From Hamadaea flava (lineage in GTDB: Bacteria > Actinomycetota > Actinomycetes > Mycobacteriales > Micromonosporaceae): 64,000 bases of DNA. Location of the stretch: contig NZ_JAMZDZ010000001.1 in assembly GCF_024172085.1 (NCBI RefSeq), positions 1 through 64,000 of the forward strand, read 5' to 3'. Of the stretch, positions 45,870 through 53,613 are shown piece after piece (the first letter of the stretch is position 1; every line of letters begins with the position of its first letter). A model generated the notes under the pieces. The model saw nothing but the letters and a program-made list of their open reading frames with translations. It was not told the DNA's origin and did no database searches. A program made the position numbers and the translations under genes.

Positions 45870-46664
45870 TCAGCGGCGGTGGTATTTCGGCCCGTCGAGG
45901 TCGTTCATCTCGCCGCGGTAGACGCCGTCGCGGATCTCGGAGGTGTACTCCGCCAGCTCAGGCATGCCCAGCTCGGCCGCGACGGCGAGTTCGGTCTCGA
46001 CGTCGTACGGGACGCGGACGAACTGGATCGAGAACGGCGCCTCGTCGGCCGAACCGTAGACGCCTTCGAGGATCACGTAGACCGGGGTCGGATCGTCCAT
46101 GCTGTTGCCGACGCTGCCGGTGTTGAACAGGGTGCGCCGCTGCCGGTCCACCTCGTAATACGGGTCGTGGGTGTCGCCGTAGCCGACGACGTCCGGCACC
46201 GGCCCGTCACCGGTCGCGGGGGTGTTGGCGAACAGCTCCAGGAACTCGGCCTCGGTGTGATCGAAGCGTACGCGTCGATGAACGCTGGTCGAGGAGGCGT
46301 GGAACAGCCGCACCCGCCGCCCGCTGAGCAGGAAGTCGAAGGTGAACGGGAGCTTGCGCAGCCAGTCGCCCTGCCCGTCGGACAGCTGCGCGAGCCACCA
46401 CCGGAACGCCTCGTTGTCGAATCCGCGATCTGGATCAGGCAGCGCGTCGTCCCAGTTGCCCAGCAGGTTGACCTCGCAGACCTCCTGGCAGCGGTCGATC
46501 ACCTCGCGCCCACGGGGCCCCTTGCCGACGTAGTCGCCGAGGTTGAAGATCCGCTCGATGCCCCGGTCCCGGATGTCGGCCAGGACGGCCTCCAGCGCGG
46601 TGAGATTGCCGTGGACGTCGGAGATCAGCGCGATCTTGTCGAGGTGTCGGGGCATGCCCCCCAT
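45870..46664 (-). CDS. Metallophosphoesterase family protein
   Basis: 264 residues of the calcineurin-like YfcE/ApaH fold: ISDVHGNLTALE (motif I), NLGDYVGKGP (motif II), LLGNWDDAL (motif III, with Trp where GNHD normally has a His or Glu) and VVGYGDTHDPYY (the GHTH position altered to GDTH). NTGSVGNSMDD is the product-side loop. The metal Asp, Asn and most His ligands remain, so activity is likely, but the altered motif III suggests a specialised phosphodiesterase. Start ATG 46664; ATG 46655 is an in-frame alternative just after a G-run. Confidence 0.85.
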   Translation of the reverse strand: MGGMPRHLDKIALISDVHGNLTALEAVLADIRDRGIERIFNLGDYVGKGPRGREVIDRCQEVCEVNLLGNWDDALPDPDRGFDNEAFRWWLAQLSDGQGDWLRKLPFTFDFLLSGRRVRLFHASSTSVHRRVRFDHTEAEFLELFANTPATGDGPVPDVVGYGDTHDPYYEVDRQRRTLFNTGSVGNSMDDPTPVYVILEGVYGSADEAPFSIQFVRVPYDVETELAVAAELGMPELAEYTSEIRDGVYRGEMNDLDGPKYHRR

Positions 46665-46699
46665 TCTGGCACGGCGTCACCCGCCCCGACTGCACGGCG

Positions 46700-47137
46700 T
46701 CACCTGCCCTGACGCGCCGCGGAGTCCCGCAGCGCCAGCAGGGCCTCGCCCCACATGTGCTCCGAGTGGCGTACCTCTTCCTCGCTGCCGGCGTTCGTCT
46801 GGGTGATCGTCACGGCGGTCTGGTCGCCGACCGGCACCAGGTCGAACGTCACGACGTGATAGTTGTCCGGCTCGTCCGGCAGCCCCGACAGCGGGCTGAA
46901 GTGGGTGAACCGCAGGTACTGGCCGGGTTCGGCGTCCAGGATCTCGCCGTGGTCGTGGAACTCGCGGCCCTGCCAGGTCCCGTCGAACCGGATCGGCGAC
47001 CCAGGCTCCCAGTCGGTCGTCACGTCAGCTCCGAAGAAGGCCTCGCCGACCGTCCGAGGATCGGTGAGCGCGTCCCACACGGCGGTGGGATCGGCGGGGA
47101 TGCTGACGCTGCTGATGGCGATGAACTTGGTGGTCAT
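46700..47137 (-). CDS. SRPBCC / AHSA1-like protein
   Basis: 145 residues with the SRPBCC fold of the AHSA1 (activator of Hsp90 ATPase homologue) branch: ISSVSIPADPTAVWDALTDPRTV, then TWQGREFHDHGEILDAEPGQYLRFTH split by turns, and the closing long helix SEHMWGEALLALRDSAA. The N-terminal strand, the DPTAVWDALTDP helix and the last helix are diagnostic. ATG 47137 has a strong Shine-Dalgarno (GGAGGGAGA). It diverges from the aconitase gene. The ligand is unknown. Confidence 0.82.
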   Translation of the reverse strand: MTTKFIAISSVSIPADPTAVWDALTDPRTVGEAFFGADVTTDWEPGSPIRFDGTWQGREFHDHGEILDAEPGQYLRFTHFSPLSGLPDEPDNYHVVTFDLVPVGDQTAVTITQTNAGSEEEVRHSEHMWGEALLALRDSAARQGR

Positions 47138-47229
47138 GGCGTCTCCCTCCGGCATGAAAGGTCTGTTTCCCCATCGGCCCCGCCGCAAACACCGGGCACA
47201 CCCGTCGATGAAGGGGCAGACTGGTACGC

Positions 47230-49173
47230 ATGCCGAACGTGGCGCAGAAGCTGATCGCCGCCCACCTGGTGGCGGGCGAGCCGACCCCGGGCACGGAGAT
47301 CGGGCTCCGCATCGACCAGACCCTCACCCAGGACGCCACCGGGACCATGGTGATGCTGGAACTGGAGGCGCTCGGGCTGGACCGGGTGCGTACCGAGGTG
47401 TCCGCCCAGTACGTCGACCACAACCTGGTCCAGGCCGACGAACTCAACATGGCCGACCATCTGTTCCTGAGGTCGGCCTGCCGGCGGTTCGGCATCTGGT
47501 ACTCGGGGCCCGGCAACGGCGTCTCCCACCCCACCCACATGCAGCACTTCGGCGTACCGGGGAAGACGCTGATCGGCTCGGACTCGCACACCTGCGCGGC
47601 CGGCTGCCTCGGCATGCTGGCGATCGGGGTCGGCGGCCTCGAAGTCGCGATGGCCATGGCCGGGCAGCCGCTGTTCGTCCGGATGCCCCGGATCTGGGGC
47701 GTACGCCTGACCGGCGAGCTGCCGCCGTGGGTGAGCGCCAAGGACGTGATCCTGGAGATGCTGCGCCGGCACGGGGTCGGCGGGGGAGTCGACAAGATCA
47801 TCGAGTACCACGGGCCAGGGCTGGCCGGGCTGACCGCGATGGATCGGCATGTGATCGCCAACATGGGCGCGGAGCTGGGCGCGACCGCCACGGTGTTCCC
47901 GGCCGACGACCAGGTGGCGGCGTTCCTGCGCGGCCAGGGCCGGGAAGCGGACTTCTCCGAACTGCTCGCCGACCCCGACGCCCGTTATGACCTGACCGAC
48001 GAGATCGATCTGTCCACGCTGGAACCGCTCATCGCAGCGCCGCAGTCGCCCGGCAACGTGACCCCCGTACGCGACGTCGCCGGCGAGCCGGTGCATCAGG
48101 TCGTCGTCGGCTCCTCGGCCAACCCGGGGCTGCGGGACGCCGCCGTCGTCGCCGCGATCCTCGCCGGCCGGCGCACGCACCCGCAGGTGTCGCTGGACGT
48201 CAACCCGGCCAGCCGCCAGACCCTCGCCGAACTGACCACGATGGGCGCGACCCTCGACCTCGTCCGCGCCGGGGCGCGCCTGCACCAGACCGGCTGCCTC
48301 GGCTGCATCGGCATGGGGCAGGCCCCCGCGATCGGGCGCAACAGCCTGCGTACCTTCCCGCGCAACTTCCCCGGCCGCTCCGGCACCCACGACGACCAGG
48401 TGTGGCTGTGCTCGCCGGAGACGGCCGCGGCGGCCGCGCTGACCGGCCAGATCACCGACCCCCGCGATCTGCCCGCCCTGCTCGGCGTCGACCAGCCGCG
48501 GGTGCGCCTGCCCGAGCCCATGCCGGGCATCGCCGTCCTCGAGCCGCCCCTGCCGCCCGCGGAAGCGGCCACCGTGGAACTGGACAAGGCCCCGAGCATC
48601 GGCCGCCTGCCCGACCTCGACCCGCTCCCGGACCGGCTCGACCTGCCGATCGCGCTCCGCCTCGGCGACGACATCTCCACCGACGAGATCATGCCCGCCG
48701 GAGCGCGAGCCCTCCCGCACCGCAGCGACATCACGCGACTCGCGGACTTCGTCTTCGAACAGGTCGAGCACGGGTACGCCGACCGGGTGCGCGCGCTGGG
48801 CCCGCACGCGATCATCGCCGGGAACAACTACGGGCAAGGCTCCTCCCGTGAGCACGCCGCCATCGCGCCGCGCTATCTGGGACTGCGCCTGGTCGTCGCC
48901 CGGTCGTACGCCCGTATCCACTGGCAGAACCTGGCCAACTTCGGCATCCTCGCGCTGGAGTTCGCCGACCCCGCCGACTACGACCGGCTCGCCGCCGGTG
49001 ACGTGCTGACGATCGACGACGTGCGTACCGCCGTGCAGGCCGGCCCTGAGCTGACGGCGTCCACGCAGGACGGTCGCGAGCTGCGGCTGCGACACCGGCT
49101 GTCGCCGCGCCAGATCGCGATGGTCCTCGCCGGAGGCCAGATCCCCTTGCTCCGGGAGTCCGAGGCTCGCTGA
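47230..49173 (+). CDS. Aconitate hydratase (fused short type)
   Basis: 647 residues, matching the shorter Aquifex-type putative aconitase rather than the roughly 900-residue AcnA. The first 4Fe-4S ligand is in GSDSHTCAAG, the other two in TGCLGCIGMG. The swivel domain is fused at the C-terminus, with LGDDISTDEIMPAG and NNYGQGSSREHAA, where the active-site Ser and Arg lie. It should interconvert citrate and isocitrate, though homoaconitase-like substrates are possible. It stands alone between two divergent or convergent genes, so it is not part of a leucine operon. Confidence 0.9.
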   Translation: MPNVAQKLIAAHLVAGEPTPGTEIGLRIDQTLTQDATGTMVMLELEALGLDRVRTEVSAQYVDHNLVQADELNMADHLFLRSACRRFGIWYSGPGNGVSHPTHMQHFGVPGKTLIGSDSHTCAAGCLGMLAIGVGGLEVAMAMAGQPLFVRMPRIWGVRLTGELPPWVSAKDVILEMLRRHGVGGGVDKIIEYHGPGLAGLTAMDRHVIANMGAELGATATVFPADDQVAAFLRGQGREADFSELLADPDARYDLTDEIDLSTLEPLIAAPQSPGNVTPVRDVAGEPVHQVVVGSSANPGLRDAAVVAAILAGRRTHPQVSLDVNPASRQTLAELTTMGATLDLVRAGARLHQTGCLGCIGMGQAPAIGRNSLRTFPRNFPGRSGTHDDQVWLCSPETAAAAALTGQITDPRDLPALLGVDQPRVRLPEPMPGIAVLEPPLPPAEAATVELDKAPSIGRLPDLDPLPDRLDLPIALRLGDDISTDEIMPAGARALPHRSDITRLADFVFEQVEHGYADRVRALGPHAIIAGNNYGQGSSREHAAIAPRYLGLRLVVARSYARIHWQNLANFGILALEFADPADYDRLAAGDVLTIDDVRTAVQAGPELTASTQDGRELRLRHRLSPRQIAMVLAGGQIPLLRESEAR

Positions 49174-49182
49174 CCGCACGGA

Positions 49183-50049
49183 TCAGCCTTGGCGGTGGAC
49201 CACCGCGACCGGGCTCGCCGCGTGATGGACCAGCGCCCGCGAGGTCGAACCGAGCAGGATGCTGCGCAGCCCACCCAGGCCACGGCAGCCGACGACGGTG
49301 AGGACGGCTTCCGCGGACGCCTCGATCATGGCCTGATCGACTCGCCCGGTGTACACCGGACGCGTCTGGACCCGCAGCCGCGGATGCAACTCGTGCAGGT
49401 CGGCGGTCATGGTGTCGAGCAGCCGCTCGGCTTCGGCCTTCCCCTCGGCCGCCGGATCGCCCGAGCGCGGGTGCAGCGTCTCGGTGTACGCGTGCAGCAC
49501 GACCAGGTCGGTGCCGCGCAGGGCGGCCTCGGCGGCGGCGTACCGGAGGGCTCGGGCGGCGTGCTCGGACGCGTCGACTCCGACCAGGACCGGGCCACGG
49601 TCGGGCGCGGGACCGCGTACCACGATCACCGGGCCGAGCCCGTGCACGGTCACCTGATCGGCGACCGACCCGAGCAGCAGATGGGTGAAGCCGCCACCGC
49701 CCCGGGCGCCCACGACCGTCGCGATCGCCGACTTGGACGCGTCGACCAGGACCGCCGTCCCGCCGCCGGTCTCCATCCGGGTGTCGATCTCCAGCCCGGC
49801 GTACGCCTCCCGCAGCCGCCCCGCGGCAGTGCCGAGCATGTCCTCGGCCTGCCGGCGCGCCCGCGCGTCGAAGTTCTCCATCTCCCCGAGCGTTCCGATC
49901 GGGGAGAATCCATACATCGGCAAGTGGTACCCGTAGACGCAACACAGCGAGGCGCCGTGGCGAACCGCGTACGCCGCCGCCCAGCGGGCGGCATCCATCG
50001 CTGTGGGTGACCCGTCCACGCCGACCACCACCGGGGGTTTGGCATCCAC
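49183..50049 (-). CDS. Universal stress protein, two tandem domains
   Basis: 288 residues made of two UspA folds. Each carries the ATP-binding pattern: GARGGGGFTHLLLGS in the first and GCRGLGGLRSILLGS in the second. The N-terminal VVVGVDGSPTAMDAARWAA and the mid VLVGVDASEHAARALRYAA start each half. GTG 50049 is preferred to ATG 50073 because GGAAGGTGA lies four bases upstream. Such proteins are induced in hypoxia or stationary phase in actinobacteria. It ends 9 bases from the convergent aconitase stop. Confidence 0.92.
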   Translation of the reverse strand: MDAKPPVVVGVDGSPTAMDAARWAAAYAVRHGASLCCVYGYHLPMYGFSPIGTLGEMENFDARARRQAEDMLGTAAGRLREAYAGLEIDTRMETGGGTAVLVDASKSAIATVVGARGGGGFTHLLLGSVADQVTVHGLGPVIVVRGPAPDRGPVLVGVDASEHAARALRYAAAEAALRGTDLVVLHAYTETLHPRSGDPAAEGKAEAERLLDTMTADLHELHPRLRVQTRPVYTGRVDQAMIEASAEAVLTVVGCRGLGGLRSILLGSTSRALVHHAASPVAVVHRQG

Positions 50050-50159
50050 GCGATCACCTTCCGGCGAGCGCATACCCGGCCTTCTGCGGGCACAAACGCG
50101 TCTTGCGCGGGTGGGGCGGCAAGGCGGACGATAGGTCCACTAGCCCTCTGGGAGGCGCG

Positions 50160-50408
50160 ATGCTCAGCCCGCGCGAGGAGATCCAGCTGGCGGAGATCGA
50201 GCGGCACCTCGTCGCCGACGATCCGGCACTGTCGGCCCGCCTGGGCGGGATGCGCCATAAGCGCACCTGGCGGCGAGGACTGGCCCATGTGGGGGCCGCC
50301 GCGCTGACGATCTTCGTGGGGCTTTTCCTCGGCATCGAATGGGCGATCGCGATCCTGGCGCTCGCCGTGCTGATCACCGTCATGATGTTGAACAGCAGCC
50401 GGTCCTGA
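50160..50408 (+). CDS. DUF3040 small membrane protein
   Basis: 82 residues. The N-terminal MLSPREEIQLAEIERHL and DDPALSARL are typical of DUF3040, followed by a pair of hydrophobic segments (LAHVGAAALTIFVGLFLGIE and WAIAILALAVLITVMML). It should be a small inner-membrane protein of actinobacteria with no known function. ATG 50160 has GGGAGG at a good distance. The open frame upstream to 50007 overlaps the universal stress protein gene and is not coding. Confidence 0.88.
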   Translation: MLSPREEIQLAEIERHLVADDPALSARLGGMRHKRTWRRGLAHVGAAALTIFVGLFLGIEWAIAILALAVLITVMMLNSSRS

Positions 50409-50426
50409 TGCGCCCGCCGAAGATCC

Positions 50427-50432
50427 TATGCT
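50427..50432 (+). promoter_or_regulatory. Leaderless -10 box of the MerR gene
   Basis: TATGCT, 7 bases before the GTG at 50440. It decides the start: the ATG at 50428 lies inside this box and cannot be the leaderless start. Confidence 0.5.
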
Positions 50433-50439
50433 CGGTCGG

Positions 50440-50823
50440 GTGAGCGCATACACCCCCGCGGAAGCCGTCGAGCTGACCGGATTCAGCATCCACACCCTCC
50501 GGTACTACGAGCGCATCGGCCTGCTCGGCGACGTCAGCCGCACTTCCGGCGGACGGCGCGTCTTCAGCGACGACGACCTCGGCTGGCTCGACGTGCTGCG
50601 GTGCCTACGGGACACAGGGATGCCGATCAGCCAGCTGCGGCGCTACTGCGACCTCGCGCGGGTCGGCGACGGCACCCTCGTCGAGCGGCTGTCGCTGCTG
50701 GAAGAGCACTCGCGGGAGGTGGAGGAGCGGATGGATCTGCTGCGCCGGCAGTACGAGCATCTGCAGGAGAAGATCGCCTGGTATCGGGGGCAGGGCGAGC
50801 CGAAGCCCGGCTCGACGGGCTGA
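50440..50823 (+). CDS. MerR family transcriptional regulator
   Basis: 127 residues. N-terminal helix-turn-helix: YTPAEAVELTGFSIHTLRYYE, then RIGLLGDVSRTSGGRRVFSDDD, then LDVLRCLRDTGMPISQLRRYC. The C-terminal dimerisation helix is long and charged (SLLEEHSREVEERMDLLRRQ), followed by YEHLQEKIAWYRG. There is no metal-binding cysteine set, so it belongs to the small-molecule or stress branch. No neighbouring target gene is obvious, and its operator would be its own promoter. Confidence 0.88.
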   Translation: MSAYTPAEAVELTGFSIHTLRYYERIGLLGDVSRTSGGRRVFSDDDLGWLDVLRCLRDTGMPISQLRRYCDLARVGDGTLVERLSLLEEHSREVEERMDLLRRQYEHLQEKIAWYRGQGEPKPGSTG

Positions 50824-50974
50824 CACCGCGCGGGTGGACCGTGACGCGGTGATGATGATCGCGATGGCCACCCGGCCGAGTCCCACCGACCGCGTGGCGC
50901 TCTAGTGTCCATGATCGAGCAGGGCGTACATCCCCCTGGCGCGCCCGGCTCGACGCGGGTCTTGGTTCTCCCGC

Positions 50975-51030
50975 CGTCTGGGCGGCCGCCCTGCCGCACC
51001 CACCCCCCAGGTGGGGCGGCCGCCCAGACG
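50975..51030. terminator. Strong GC hairpin after the MerR gene
   Basis: CGTCTGGGCGGCCGCC (50975-50990) pairs perfectly over 16 bases with GGCGGCCGCCCAGACG (51015-51030). The second copy of the right arm at about 51070-51085 could pair with the same left arm instead. It may terminate MerR transcription. Confidence 0.45.
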
Positions 51031-51104
51031 CACCCGTTCAACCCACCACTCCACCCGTCACAGGGGTGGGGCGGCCGCCCAGACGCACCCGTTCAACCCA
51101 CCAC
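51010..51104 (+). repeat. Two 40-base perfect direct repeats
   Basis: Copies at 51010-51049 and 51065-51104 are identical for 40 bases and begin at 55-base spacing. The unit includes GGCGGCCGCCCAGACG and CCGTTCAACCCACCAC. A shorter inverted relative lies at 50975-50990. Confidence 0.85.
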
Positions 51105-51148
51105 GCGCGGCGGGCAACGCGGTCGACGGGCCAGCGCGTTGTATCGGC

Positions 51149-52504
51149 ATGACCCTGATCGATCTGGATGCGTCGCCGCCCCCGCCGGCCGAGGAGCGAC
51201 CCGCCCGGCTGTCAGCCGTACGCGCGGCGCTGCGCCGGCGGCGTACGGCGGTTCTCGGGGGAGCACTGCTGACGCTGGTGCTCGCGACGCAGGCGGCCGC
51301 TGCTCCGGGCGTACCGGCGGTCGCGCCGATCCGGCTGCCCGCGGTCGCGGTGGACGGCACGGTGCTGGTCTCCGGCGGCCGGGCGTACATCGTGACCGGT
51401 CGGGACTTCGAGCTGCGGGCGTACTCGCTGGTCACCGGGCGGCAGCTGTGGGCGTACCAGTCCGGGCGGCCGATCGTGGACCTACGCGACGCCGGTGGCC
51501 TGGTGCTCGTGATGACCCCGCAGGCCACCCGGGTCGGCACCGGCCAATCGCCGGTGACCACGCCGGGTCTGATCGTCGCCCTCGACGGTGTCAGCGGGGC
51601 CAAGCGCTGGGAGCACTTCGGCTTGGCCATCCCGGGTAGCTTCACGCCGGGTGTGCTGGTGGTACAGGACGCCACCGGACTCGTCGGGCTGAGGCTCGGC
51701 GATGGCGGCACGATCTGGCACGACCCGGACGGCCAGCCCTATCCGGCGTACACCGAATCGGGTCAGGTGCTGGTCGGGACCTACGTCGCCGACGGTACGG
51801 GCGCCGACGGGACCGGCGGCCCGGACGGTCACGTGCGACTCGGCCTGCTCGACGCGGCGACCGGGCGAACCACACCGCTCGGCTCGCTGACGCTGGGCAC
51901 CATGCCGATCCTCGCGGCCGGATCGTCGGGCGTGCTGGTGCTGCGCGCGGACGGCGGTGTCCTGACCTACGGGCTCGCCACCGCAGGAGCCGACCCGACC
52001 GCGGTGATGGCGGTGACCACGGTGGCGTCGAACGCTTCGCCGGACGCTGTCGGGGACCCGCGGTGCGGCCGGTTGATGTGCCTGAATCTCGGCGGGGAGG
52101 TGACCGCGGCCGACCCGGTCACGGGGCGAACCGTCTGGCGGCGGGACGGCGAGTGGATCGGTGCTCAGCTTCCGGCCGGCGACGGCGTTCTCCTGGCGTT
52201 GATCCCCGCACGCTCGACCGCCGCGGTGCTCGTGGACGCCGAAACCGGTAAGACTCGGGTGGAGCTGGGCGTGTGGCGGGCCGCCGGCACGGTCGGCGAC
52301 CGCGTGTACGCCCTCTACGAACCCAGACGCACGGGCCGGGCCTGGCTCGGCGTGGTGGACGGTGACCACGTTCGGGCCGTGGCCGACCTCGGCAGCGCCC
52401 GCGCCTGCCGCGTCGTCGCGGACTGGCTGCTGTGCGCGGGGGACGGGGCCACGGCCGGGAGCGCCTGGCGGCTCACCAGCGACGGCGTGACCGGACGAGC
52501 CTGA
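51149..52504 (+). CDS. PQQ-like beta-propeller protein, membrane-anchored or secreted
   Basis: 451 residues. After a short charged N-terminus (residues 1-35) comes a hydrophobic segment, RTAVLGGALLTLVLATQAAAA, that should be an uncleaved anchor or signal. The rest is a run of propeller strands of the PQQ-like type: YSLVTGRQLWAYQSG, ALDGVSGAKRWEHFG, AADPVTGRTVWRRDGEW and VDAETGKTRVELG, each with the G-x-x-x-W closing pattern. No enzymatic motif is visible. It probably sits outside the membrane as a binding scaffold. The open frame extends upstream into the repeats, but ATG 51149 gives the natural N-terminus. Confidence 0.75.
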   Translation: MTLIDLDASPPPPAEERPARLSAVRAALRRRRTAVLGGALLTLVLATQAAAAPGVPAVAPIRLPAVAVDGTVLVSGGRAYIVTGRDFELRAYSLVTGRQLWAYQSGRPIVDLRDAGGLVLVMTPQATRVGTGQSPVTTPGLIVALDGVSGAKRWEHFGLAIPGSFTPGVLVVQDATGLVGLRLGDGGTIWHDPDGQPYPAYTESGQVLVGTYVADGTGADGTGGPDGHVRLGLLDAATGRTTPLGSLTLGTMPILAAGSSGVLVLRADGGVLTYGLATAGADPTAVMAVTTVASNASPDAVGDPRCGRLMCLNLGGEVTAADPVTGRTVWRRDGEWIGAQLPAGDGVLLALIPARSTAAVLVDAETGKTRVELGVWRAAGTVGDRVYALYEPRRTGRAWLGVVDGDHVRAVADLGSARACRVVADWLLCAGDGATAGSAWRLTSDGVTGRA

Positions 52505-52548
52505 CCGGCCGAGGGGGCATCTGACCGCGGGCACCTGACAGGGCGCGC

Positions 52549-52579
52549 TTGACCGTAAAATAATAAGCGCGCATACTAT
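52549..52579 (+). promoter_or_regulatory. Promoter in front of the SRPBCC remnant and EVE gene
   Basis: TTGACC (52549-52554) and TACTAT (52574-52579) are 19 bases apart in an unusually A/T-rich patch. The -10 box is 5 bases before the GTG of the remnant. It probably now drives the EVE-MarR pair. Confidence 0.45.
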
Positions 52580-52584
52580 TGCTT

Positions 52585-52724
52585 GTGAAGACGATAGCCA
52601 CTGCTCGCATCACGTCGTCCGCGCCCGCAGCGGAGTTCTTCGCCCGCTGGGCCGACATGGCCACCTGGCCGATCTCGACCGGCTCGAAGCCGTCTGCACA
52701 TCCCGGACGGAGGTGACGGCATGA
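52585..52724 (+). pseudogene. Collapsed SRPBCC-like gene (N- and C-terminal ends only)
   Basis: From GTG 52585 the frame reads like the start of an SRPBCC protein (KTIATARITSSAPAAEFFAR, then WADMATWP) but ends after 43 codons. From about 52671 a different frame reads DLDRLEAVCTSRTEVTA and stops at 52724, overlapping the EVE start by ATGA. Such a tail and such an overlap are what the end of the same ancestral gene would look like. Inference: an internal deletion removed the middle and put the ends out of frame. The promoter upstream is intact. Confidence 0.5.
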
Positions 52725-53131
52725 GGTTCTGGCTCGGCGTCGTCTGCCGCGACCACGTACGCCGTGGCACCGGACTGGGCATCGCTCAGCTCGGGCACGG
52801 CCGGCGCGATGGCCTGGCCCGGTTGTCGCCGGGGGACTGGCTGGTCTACTACTCGCCCAGAACGAGCCTCCGAGGCGGTACGCCGCTTCAAGCGTTCACC
52901 GCTATCGGCGAGGTCGCCGAGGACGAGATCTGGCAGGCCGACGAGGGAGACTTCCAGCCGTGGCGTCGTAGAGTGTCCTACGTGGAGGATGCTCGCGAGA
53001 CCCGGATCATGGATCTCGACCTGGCCCTGACGCGGGAGCGGGCCTGGGGAAACCAGCTGCGCCGTGGCTTGGTGGAGCTGACCGAGGCGGACTTCACGCA
53101 GATCCGGTCCGCCATGGCGGATCACTCGTGA
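52721..53131 (+). CDS. EVE domain protein
   Basis: 136 residues spanning a full EVE (PUA-like) domain: MRFWLGVVCRDHVRRG, RLSPGDWLVYYSPRTSLRGG, FTAIGEVAEDEIWQ and WRRRVSYVEDARETRI. EVE domains bind modified bases or nucleotides and are often linked to RNA or DNA modification. The Shine-Dalgarno GGAGGTGA is ideal. Its stop overlaps the MarR start (GTGA), so the two are coupled. Confidence 0.88.
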   Translation: MRFWLGVVCRDHVRRGTGLGIAQLGHGRRDGLARLSPGDWLVYYSPRTSLRGGTPLQAFTAIGEVAEDEIWQADEGDFQPWRRRVSYVEDARETRIMDLDLALTRERAWGNQLRRGLVELTEADFTQIRSAMADHS

Positions 53132-53571
53132 GCGGTCTGGACACCGAGTTCCACAGTGCCGACGAGAGTCCCGGGCTCCTGCTCTGGCAGGTGACCAACC
53201 AGTGGCAGGCCGCCATCCGCGCCGCGCTCAAGCCGTTCGGTCTGACGCACGTGCAGTTCGTCCTGCTCGCGACGCTGACCTGGTTGCAGGACTCGGGCCC
53301 GGTCACCCAGCGGGCGCTGGCCGACATGGCGGTCACCGATCCGATGATGACCTCGCAGGTGTTGCGGGCGTTGGAGGCGCGAGCCCTCGTGCACCGCCCG
53401 CCGCATCCGCAGGATCGCCGGGCGCGGGCCATCGCGGCGACCGACCAAGGCCGGGTCCTGGTCAACCGAGCCATCGTCGCAGTGGAGGCGTGCGACCGCG
53501 AGTTCTTCGGCGCGCTCGGCGACGGTGTGACCGGCTTCGCCGGCGCGCTGCGGGCGCTGCGCCGCACCTGA
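53128..53571 (+). CDS. MarR family transcriptional regulator
   Basis: 147 residues with the winged helix of MarR: THVQFVLLATLTWLQDSGPV, ALADMAVTDPMMTSQVLRAL, EARALVHRPPHPQDRRARAI and the D-R-R wing tip. The C-terminal helices are dimer-forming. GTG 53128 overlaps the EVE stop. In an operon with EVE and the dead SRPBCC gene it was presumably their regulator. Confidence 0.88.
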   Translation: MSGLDTEFHSADESPGLLLWQVTNQWQAAIRAALKPFGLTHVQFVLLATLTWLQDSGPVTQRALADMAVTDPMMTSQVLRALEARALVHRPPHPQDRRARAIAATDQGRVLVNRAIVAVEACDREFFGALGDGVTGFAGALRALRRT

Positions 53572-53590
53572 CCCCCGCCGGGCGGGGTCA
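53569..53590. terminator. Bidirectional terminator between MarR and a membrane protein gene
   Basis: TGACCCC (53569-53575) and GGGGTCA (53584-53590) form a perfect stem; the inner loop is itself GC-rich. The left arm includes the MarR stop codon. It separates convergent genes. Confidence 0.55.
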
Positions 53591-53613
53591 GGCTGTTCAG
53601 ATGATGCTGATCA

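Larger units (their letters stand above)
50824..51148. other. Intergenic region with long repeats
   Basis: A 325-base gap with no convincing gene. It carries a 40-base perfect direct repeat (51010-51049 and 51065-51104) and an upstream inverted copy of part of it, making strong alternative hairpins before the beta-propeller gene and after the MerR gene. Confidence 0.6.

Noticed and set aside
51010-51104. CRISPR array or transposon ends
   Set aside because: Only two copies with one short gap, no third repeat, no cas genes, no transposase and no target-site duplication.
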